Source: CAZZKF01 sp964654995 (GTDB lineage Bacteria; Pseudomonadota; Alphaproteobacteria; CAZZKF01). Taken from it: 64,000 nucleotides of DNA. Shown here one piece after another: positions 57,845 to 64,000 of this stretch. Location of the stretch: positions 57,361 through 121,360 of the forward strand of contig CAZZKF010000002.1 of the NCBI GenBank assembly GCA_964654995.1. Reading direction: 5' to 3'. How positions within the stretch are numbered: the first letter of the stretch is position 1; each line of letters begins with the position of its first letter. The notes beneath the pieces were generated by a model that did not search any database, was not told the DNA's origin, and worked only from the letters and a program-made list of their open reading frames with translations. Made by a program: the position numbers and the translations under genes.

Positions 57845-59923
57845 CTGCAGGTAGCGCACGGCAGCGTCGCGTTCGAACAGATAGAGCAGCACGCGCAGTG
57901 CCTGGCCGCGCGGCGCCTCAAGCTCAGGGTCGCGGGCAAGGATCAGGCGGGCATCATCGCGGGCGATATCCAGAAGCTCGGCATGCGCTTCGAGATCGGC
58001 GATGCGGAATGCCGGCAGGCCGCTCTGGCGGGTGCCCAGAAGCTCGCCGGCGCCGCGCAGCCGCAAATCCTCCTCGGCAATGCGGAAGCCGTCGTCGGTC
58101 TCGCGCAACACACGCAGCCGGGCGCGTGCGGTGGCGGTCAATGGCTGGCCGTAAAGCAAGAGACAGCTCGAACGCCCGGCCCCGCGCCCGACCCGGCCGC
58201 GCAACTGATGAAGCTGGGCGAGACCGAAGCGCTCGGCATGTTCGATCACCATGACGGTGGCTTCGGGCACGTCGACGCCGACTTCGATGACCGTCGTCGC
58301 CACCAGAATGTCGATCCGCCCGGCGGCGAAATCGGCCATCGCCTGGTCCTTTTCCGCCGCCTTGAGCCGGCCATGGACGAGGCCGACGCGGGTTCCGAAG
58401 CGGGCCTTGAGATGGGCAAAGCGGTCTTCCGCGGCCGACACGTCGAGGACCTCCGATTCCTCGACCAGCGGGCATACCCAGTAGATACGCGCGCCCTGCG
58501 CAATCGCCCGGCGCACCCCGTCGACCACTTCGTCGAGCCGCGACAGCGGGATCGTGCGGGTATCCACCGGGGTGCGACCGGGCGGTTTTTCATCGAGGCG
58601 CGAGGCCTCCATGTCACCATAGACGGTGAGCGCCAGGGTGCGTGGAATCGGTGTCGCCGTCATCACCAGCACATCGACCGGTTCGCGCCCCTTGGCGGTG
58701 AGGCGCAGGCGCTGATGGACGCCGAAGCGGTGCTGTTCATCGATCACCGCGAGGCCGAGGTCCTTGAACGCGACGTCGGCCTCGAACAGGGCATGGGTAC
58801 CGACCAGCACGTGAAGCTCGCCGGCCGCCAGTTCGCCGAGCACCCGGGCACGCGCGCGGCCCTTGTCGCGGCCAGTGAGGCGGGCAATGCGAATCCCGGC
58901 GGCCTCGGCCAGCGGCTGCAGGCTCTCGTAATGCTGGCGGGCGAGAATCTCGGTGGGCGCTGCCAGCACCGCCTGGGTACCGGCCTCGACCGCGATCAGC
59001 ATCGCCATCCAGGCGACGATCGTCTTGCCCGATCCGACATCGCCCTGGAGCAGGCGCAGCATGCGCGACTCGGCCGCCAGATCGGCCGCGATTTCGTCGA
59101 GTGCCCGCACCTGCGCGCCGGTCAGGCGATAGGGCAGCACCGCCTCGGTCGATGCCCGCAAGCGCCCGTCGCCCTGCAGACTGCGGCCGCGGCGCCGGCG
59201 CAGACGCTGGCGCACCAGCGCGAGCGCCAACTGGTTGGCCAGCAGTTCGTCATAGGCCAGCCGGGCGCGCGCCAGGCTCCCCGCGTCCACGTCGCTGCGG
59301 CTCTCCGGGGCATGGGCTGCCAGAAGCGCGTCCTTCCAGCCCGGCCAGCCGTGACGTTCCAGCAGGGCAGCATCCTGCCATTCGGGCAGATCGGGCAGCC
59401 GCGCCAGACTTGCGCGCACGGCTTTGAGCAACGGCTTTGGCGTCAGACCGGCGGTCAGCGGATAGACCGGCTCGATAGCGGGGATCTGGTCGCGTTCCGC
59501 CGGCGCCACCACATAATCGGGATGGGTGATCTGCAGGGTGCCGCGAAAGCGCTCGATGCGGCCGGAAATCACGCGACTCTGGCCGACCGGCAGGATGCGG
59601 GCCAGATAATCCGCCCGGGCATGGAAGAACACCAGATCGACGCGGGTTCCGCCATCCCGGCAGATCACGCGGTAAGGGCTGCGCCGGTTGCGTGACGGCC
59701 GGTGTTCCTCGACCATCAGGGTGCGGGTGACGATCGCGCCCTCCGGCGCGTCGGCCAGCGGCGGCGAAAAGCGCCGGTCGATGACGGAGGCCGGCAGATG
59801 CCAGCACAGATCGATGATGCGCCCACCGCCGGCGGCCGCTTCGATGAGCCGGGCCGTGCGCGGGCCGACACCAGGCAGGCTGGTGATCGGCGCGAACAGG
59901 GGAAACAGGACTTCCGGGCGCAT
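57836..59923 (-). CDS. recG: ATP-dependent DNA helicase RecG
   Basis: A 695-residue superfamily 2 helicase. A wedge/OB domain (with the sequence LPGVGPRTARLIE at its start) precedes the helicase core with Walker A (GDVGSGKTIVAW), motif Ia (APTEILARQH), motif II (VIDEQHRFG), TATPIPRTLALT, and motif VI (GRVGRGAGRSSCLLLY). RecG reverses stalled forks and processes branched DNA. I start at ATG 59923, as the frame to 60013 lacks homology. It is divergent from sdhE-mfd, an arrangement common in alphaproteobacteria. Confidence 0.95.
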   Translation of the reverse strand: MRPEVLFPLFAPITSLPGVGPRTARLIEAAAGGGRIIDLCWHLPASVIDRRFSPPLADAPEGAIVTRTLMVEEHRPSRNRRSPYRVICRDGGTRVDLVFFHARADYLARILPVGQSRVISGRIERFRGTLQITHPDYVVAPAERDQIPAIEPVYPLTAGLTPKPLLKAVRASLARLPDLPEWQDAALLERHGWPGWKDALLAAHAPESRSDVDAGSLARARLAYDELLANQLALALVRQRLRRRRGRSLQGDGRLRASTEAVLPYRLTGAQVRALDEIAADLAAESRMLRLLQGDVGSGKTIVAWMAMLIAVEAGTQAVLAAPTEILARQHYESLQPLAEAAGIRIARLTGRDKGRARARVLGELAAGELHVLVGTHALFEADVAFKDLGLAVIDEQHRFGVHQRLRLTAKGREPVDVLVMTATPIPRTLALTVYGDMEASRLDEKPPGRTPVDTRTIPLSRLDEVVDGVRRAIAQGARIYWVCPLVEESEVLDVSAAEDRFAHLKARFGTRVGLVHGRLKAAEKDQAMADFAAGRIDILVATTVIEVGVDVPEATVMVIEHAERFGLAQLHQLRGRVGRGAGRSSCLLLYGQPLTATARARLRVLRETDDGFRIAEEDLRLRGAGELLGTRQSGLPAFRIADLEAHAELLDIARDDARLILARDPELEAPRGQALRVLLYLFERDAAVRYLQSG

Positions 59924-60091
59924 GATCGGCACTCGACGGCTTAAACAGGCGTGCGGCACGGCGCACGCCCGACCATAGCCCAGGGCGCATCGGGCCGCCA
60001 ACCAGGCATACATCCCGCGCCCCGGCGCACCGAATGCTGACAGCGGCGTGGCAAAACGCTATACCGGGGAACATTTTTGTAACATGACGCC
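59924..60091. other. Divergent region between recG and sdhE
   Basis: 168 bp that should hold the promoters of recG (leftward) and of sdhE-mfd (rightward). AAAACGCTATACC at 60053-60065 may contain a rightward -10 (TATACC), with no clear -35. Confidence 0.4.
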
Positions 60092-60364
60092 ATGACCGAA
60101 GACCCTCAAATCCGCCTCAAACGGCTGCGCTTTCGCGCCTGGCACCGCGGCACCAAGGAAGCCGACCTGATCCTCGGCGGGTTTGCCGACGCGCATTTGG
60201 CCGGGCTCAGTGCCCGCGAGCTCGATGATTTCGAGGCGCTGCTCGAGGCGCCCGAGAGCGATGTCGTCGCCTGGGTCAGCGGCACACGAGCGATCCCCGA
60301 TGCCTATCGCACGCCGCTGATGAAGCGGCTGCGGGCCTTCGATTTCGCAAAGCGTAGCCCGTGA
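60092..60364 (+). CDS. sdhE: FAD assembly factor SdhE
   Basis: A 90-residue SdhE/SDHAF2-family protein that helps attach FAD covalently to succinate dehydrogenase subunit A. The signature RGTKEADLILGGFADAH contains the RGxxE motif needed for flavinylation, followed by the acidic DDFEALLEAPESDVVAWVSG. Its stop overlaps the GTG start of mfd by 4 nt, so the pair is translationally coupled. Confidence 0.95.
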   Translation: MTEDPQIRLKRLRFRAWHRGTKEADLILGGFADAHLAGLSARELDDFEALLEAPESDVVAWVSGTRAIPDAYRTPLMKRLRAFDFAKRSP

Positions 60365-63300
60365 TCCCGATCCGGCCGATCCTCGATCGCCGCGCCTGTC
60401 TCACGCTCGCCGGCGTGCCCGAAGGCATGGAGGCCCGGCTGATCGCCGTGCTGGCAAGCACCGGCACCCCGGTCCTGCACATCGCCCGCGATGATGCGCG
60501 CATGCAAGGCATCGCCGACGCGCTGGCCTTTTTCGCGCCCGGGCTCGAGGTCGCGCAGTTCCCCGCCTGGGACTGCCTGCCCTATGACCGGATCTCGCCG
60601 AATGCGGCGATCACCGCCCGGCGTATGGAAACGCTGGCCCGCCTCGCCGCAGATGACGGTCGGGGTCCGCCGCCCGTCGTGCTGACCACGGTTTCCGCCA
60701 TCGGTCAGAGGATTGCGCCGCGCGAGACCGTGGCGGCTGCCGCCTTTGTCGCGCGGCCCGGCGACACCATTGATCGCGACTCCCTGTCGGCGAAGCTGCT
60801 GGCCAACGGCTATATGCGGGTAGAAACGGTGATGGAGGCCGGCGAGTTCGCCCTGCGCGGCGGCCTCATCGATATCTTTCCACCCGGCAGTCCGGAGCCC
60901 TTGCGCCTCGATCTGTTCGGCGACGTGATCGAGAGCATCCGCCGCTTCGACCCCGTCAGTCAGCGCACCACCGGGCGGGCGGAGGAGATCTCGCTGGTTC
61001 CGGCCGGCGAGATTGTCCTCAACGAAGACTCCATCCGGCGCTTCCGCACCGGCTATGTCGGCACTTTTGGTGCCGCCATGCAGGGTGATCCGCTTTACGA
61101 GGCGATCAGCCTGGGGCGCAAATACCATGGCATGGAACACTGGCTGCCCTTGTTCCATGAGCGCCTGGAGACCCTGTTCGATTACCTGCCCGAGGCAACG
61201 CTGACCCTCGACTATCTGGCCGAGGACGCGTTTGCCGAGCGCCGCGCGATGATCGAAGACCACTATCAGGCGCGTTGCGAAGGGCTCGACGCCACCTACG
61301 GCGCACCGCCGTACAAACCTCTGTCACCCGATCGCCTGTATCTGGCAACAGACGAATGGCGCCAGGCATTGGAGATGGCCCGCGCCATCGGCCTTTCCCC
61401 TCACCGGCTGCCCGAAAGCGATGGCGTGATCGATCTGGGTGGGCGCCCGGGCCGGGACTTCGCGCCGGAACGGACGGCCGAGCAGGTCAACGTTTTCGAC
61501 GCCCTGCGCGATCACATTGGCCGTCTCATCAAGCAGAACAAGCGCGTGGTGCTGGCCTGTTACGGCGCCGGTGCACGTGCCCGTCTGGCCGGGGTTCTCG
61601 CCGATCACGGGATCACACCGACGGCCACAGTCGAGGACTGGCCGGCGGCTGAAGTCCTGGCGCCGCAGACCGTGGCGCTGGCTGTCCTGCGTGTCGAGCA
61701 CGGGTTCGAGGCGGACGAGCTGGCGCTGATCACCGAGCAGGACATCCTCGGCGACCGGCTGGTGGCACGGCCACGCCGGCGCGCCCGGGCCGAGAATTTC
61801 ATCACCGAAATCTCGACGCTGAGCCAGGGCGATCTGGTGGTCCATGTCGATCACGGCATCGGCCGCTTCGAAGGCCTGCGCACCATCGAGGTCTCGGGCC
61901 AGCCCCATGAGTGCGCGCTGCTCACCTATGCCGGCGGCGACCGCCTGTTCGTGCCGATCGAGAACATCGAGGTTCTGTCGCGCTACGGTTCGGACGAAGC
62001 CGGCGCAACGCTTGATCGCCTGGGCTCTGCCGCCTGGCAGCAGCGCAAGGCGCGACTCAAGAACCGCATCCGCGACATGGCCCGGCAACTGATCGCCATC
62101 GCCGCCGAACGTGCGCTGCGCGAAGCCCCGCGGATCACCCCGCCTGATGGCCTGTACGAGGAATTCTGCGCCCGCTTCCCCTATCAGGAAACCGACGACC
62201 AGCGCCGGTCAATGGAGGACGTGCTGGCCGACCTGGCCTCGGGCCGGCCGATGGACCGCCTGATCTGCGGCGATGTCGGCTTCGGCAAGACCGAAATTGC
62301 CCTGCGCGCCGCCTTCATCGCCGCGCTGGCCGGCTATCAGGTGGCCCTGATCGCGCCGACCACCCTGCTGGTGCGCCAGCACCACAACACCTTTCGCGAC
62401 CGTTTTGCCGGCCTGCCGGTGCGCATCGAGCAGCTCTCACGGATGGTCTCGCCCGCCCGGGCGGCGGCGGTGCGCGAGGGGCTCACCGACGGCCAGGTCG
62501 ATATCGTCATCGGCACCCACGCGCTGCTCGGCAAAGGGGTGCGCTTTCGCCGACTCGGGCTGTTGATCATCGACGAAGAGCAGCACTTCGGCGTGCGCCA
62601 CAAGGAAAAGCTCAAGCAGCTCAAGAGCAACGTGCATGTGCTCACCCTTACCGCCACGCCGATTCCCCGCACCCTGCAACTGGCGCTCTCGGGCGTGCGC
62701 GGCATGAGCCTGATTGCCACCCCGCCGGTCGACCGGCTGGCGGTGCGCACCTTCGTGCTTCCCTTCGACCCGGTGGTGGTGCGCGAGGCCTTGCTGCGCG
62801 AACTCTACCGCGGCGGCCAGAGTTTCTATGTCTGCCCGCGGATTTCGGACCTGCCCGAGGCCGAGACGTTCCTGCGTGAACACATCCCCGAGGTCAAGGT
62901 GGCCACCGCCCACGGCCGGCTGCCGGCGACGCGGCTGGACGCGGTGATGAACGCCTATTACGACGGCGCCTATGATGTCCTGCTGTCAACCAGCATCATC
63001 GAATCCGGGCTCGATATTCCGACTGCGAATACCATGATCGTCCATCGCGCCGATCGCTTCGGCCTGGCCCAGCTTTATCAGATGCGCGGGCGCATCGGCC
63101 GCGCCAAGGCGCGCGCCTACGCCTATCTGACGGTGCCCGCCCAGGGGCGCCTGACGGCGGATGCGGAAAAGCGCCTCAAGGTGCTGCAGGCGCTTGATAC
63201 GCTGGGCGCCGGCTTTCAGCTTGCCAGCCACGATCTCGACATCCGCGGCGCCGGCAATCTTCTGGGCGAGGAACAGTCGGGCCACATCCGCGAGGTCGGC

Positions 63301-63930
63301 TTCGAGCTGTATCAGGAGATGCTGGAGCACGCCGTCGCCCAGGCCCGAACCGGCGCCGCACCCGAGGCCGAGGAGGAAACCTGGTCGCCAACCATCAACC
63401 TCGGCACGCCGGTGCTGATCCCGGAAACCTATGTCAGCGATCTGGATCTGCGGATGGGGCTCTATCGCCGCATCGCCCGGCTGGACGACGAGGCTGAAAT
63501 CGCCGCCTTTGCCGACGAGCTGGTCGACCGCTTCGGGCCGCTGCCGAGCGAGGTCGAGACATTGCTGGCGATCGTCGCGATCAAGCGGCTGTGCCGGGCG
63601 GCCTGGGTGGAAAAGCTCGATGCCGGCCCCAGGGGCGCGGTCCTCGCCTTTCGCAACGATGCCTTTCCCAACCCCGCCGGGCTGGTCGAGTTTCTGTCGG
63701 CGCAGTCGGGCACCGTGCGCCTGGGGCCCGACCACCGGCTGATCTACAGCCGCGACTGGCCGGACGTGCGCGATCGCCTCGACGGCACCCGGCGCCTTCT
63801 GGCGCAGCTTGCCGAGATCGCCGCTCAGGCGCCGGCCGGGGGCGAGCCTTCGGAATCCTCGTCGGTGTCCGCTGCCTCGTCTGCCTCGGCCACGTCGTCC
63901 GGCTCGACCGCCATGCGTTCGAACAATTGA
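60361..63930 (+). CDS. mfd: Transcription-repair coupling factor Mfd
   Basis: A 1189-residue protein. Domains in order are a UvrB-like N-terminal module (UvrA binding), an RNA-polymerase interaction domain (QGDLVVHVDHGIGRFEG), a RecG-like translocase core with Walker A (GDVGFGKTEIALRAAF), motif II (IIDEEQHFG) and TATPIPRTLQLA, then the C-terminal TRCF domain (about 1000-1120). It removes RNA polymerase stalled at lesions and recruits UvrABC. GTG 60361 overlaps the sdhE stop. The last about 35 residues are a low-complexity Ser/Ala tail, antisense to the end of the next gene. Normal length otherwise. Confidence 0.95.
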   Translation: MIPIRPILDRRACLTLAGVPEGMEARLIAVLASTGTPVLHIARDDARMQGIADALAFFAPGLEVAQFPAWDCLPYDRISPNAAITARRMETLARLAADDGRGPPPVVLTTVSAIGQRIAPRETVAAAAFVARPGDTIDRDSLSAKLLANGYMRVETVMEAGEFALRGGLIDIFPPGSPEPLRLDLFGDVIESIRRFDPVSQRTTGRAEEISLVPAGEIVLNEDSIRRFRTGYVGTFGAAMQGDPLYEAISLGRKYHGMEHWLPLFHERLETLFDYLPEATLTLDYLAEDAFAERRAMIEDHYQARCEGLDATYGAPPYKPLSPDRLYLATDEWRQALEMARAIGLSPHRLPESDGVIDLGGRPGRDFAPERTAEQVNVFDALRDHIGRLIKQNKRVVLACYGAGARARLAGVLADHGITPTATVEDWPAAEVLAPQTVALAVLRVEHGFEADELALITEQDILGDRLVARPRRRARAENFITEISTLSQGDLVVHVDHGIGRFEGLRTIEVSGQPHECALLTYAGGDRLFVPIENIEVLSRYGSDEAGATLDRLGSAAWQQRKARLKNRIRDMARQLIAIAAERALREAPRITPPDGLYEEFCARFPYQETDDQRRSMEDVLADLASGRPMDRLICGDVGFGKTEIALRAAFIAALAGYQVALIAPTTLLVRQHHNTFRDRFAGLPVRIEQLSRMVSPARAAAVREGLTDGQVDIVIGTHALLGKGVRFRRLGLLIIDEEQHFGVRHKEKLKQLKSNVHVLTLTATPIPRTLQLALSGVRGMSLIATPPVDRLAVRTFVLPFDPVVVREALLRELYRGGQSFYVCPRISDLPEAETFLREHIPEVKVATAHGRLPATRLDAVMNAYYDGAYDVLLSTSIIESGLDIPTANTMIVHRADRFGLAQLYQMRGRIGRAKARAYAYLTVPAQGRLTADAEKRLKVLQALDTLGAGFQLASHDLDIRGAGNLLGEEQSGHIREVGFELYQEMLEHAVAQARTGAAPEAEEETWSPTINLGTPVLIPETYVSDLDLRMGLYRRIARLDDEAEIAAFADELVDRFGPLPSEVETLLAIVAIKRLCRAAWVEKLDAGPRGAVLAFRNDAFPNPAGLVEFLSAQSGTVRLGPDHRLIYSRDWPDVRDRLDGTRRLLAQLAEIAAQAPAGGEPSESSSVSAASSASATSSGSTAMRSNN

Positions 63931-64000
63931 ACGAAGACTGCCGGATCCTGGGCGCCGGCAATCACGTAACGCTGGTCGAAAATGAAACAGGGCACGCCGG
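63825..64000 (-). CDS. DsbA/FrnE-like oxidoreductase, C-terminal fragment (5' beyond window)
   Basis: The last 58 codons of a leftward gene. The segment GVPCFIFDQRYVIAGAQDP is the conserved C-terminal part of FrnE/DsbA-type thioredoxin-fold proteins ('G(V)P.F.(F/V)D.RY.ISGAQ'). It is followed by an acidic tail (DVAEADEAADTDEDSEG). The N-terminal CxxC region lies outside. It overlaps the 3' end of mfd by 106 bp on the opposite strand. Confidence 0.8.
   Translation of the reverse strand, partial: GVPCFIFDQRYVIAGAQDPAVFVQLFERMAVEPDDVAEADEAADTDEDSEGSPPAGA

Overview
The window (about 64% G+C by eye, dense genes, many 4-nt ATGA/GTGA overlaps) looks like a chromosomal segment of an environmental alphaproteobacterium. 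The recG / sdhE / mfd neighbourhood, the Caulobacter-type ceramide genes, and UbiD and TonB-receptor genes all fit that group. I cannot assign a genus. I see no rRNA, tRNA, CRISPR array, prophage or transposase.

Layout. 1-1786: 3' part of a PQQ-dependent quinohaemoprotein dehydrogenase. 1797-25408: an XrtA/PEP-CTERM (exosortase) exopolysaccharide and regulatory locus. It holds three group-1 glycosyltransferases, a ZorA/MotA-like coiled-coil membrane protein, two giant TPR proteins, the PrsK/PrsR two-component system, an EpsB-type priming sugar transferase, an RND exporter, a ThiF-nitroreductase fusion, one PEP-CTERM protein and the exosortase-associated acyltransferase. The PEP-CTERM gene has a convincing sigma-54 promoter with two identical 18-bp upstream boxes, so the PrsK-PrsR to PEP-CTERM regulatory path can be read from the DNA. 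The exosortase itself is not in the window. 25784-33398: accessory genes, namely an unknown secreted or membrane protein, a lipoprotein hydrolase, ergothioneine synthesis (egtB-egtD), a small GDT1-like membrane protein, uroporphyrinogen-III methyltransferase, a CapA-like protein and a higBA toxin-antitoxin pair. 33848-43378: TonB receptor, UbiD decarboxylase, sodium-coupled transporter, MDR dehydrogenase, MFS transporter, RecX and an EamA transporter.

43771-57014 is the most interesting part. It is a compact sphingolipid locus with all five enzyme types known to be needed for bacterial ceramide synthesis in Caulobacter: acyl-ACP synthetase, CerR-like reductase, dedicated ACP, serine palmitoyltransferase and a bCerS-like N-acyltransferase. 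Embedded with them are a DAGK-family kinase (ceramide-kinase candidate), a TAM41-like nucleotidyltransferase, a fatty-acid-hydroxylase-type enzyme, an LptF/LptG-like permease pair and a Wzx/MATE-like flippase. Together these suggest a synthesis, head-group activation and export module for sphingolipids, possibly passing through a CDP-ceramide intermediate. That route is my inference. 57095-64000: DUF502 protein, recG, sdhE, mfd, and the 3' end of a DsbA/FrnE-like gene that overlaps the mfd tail.
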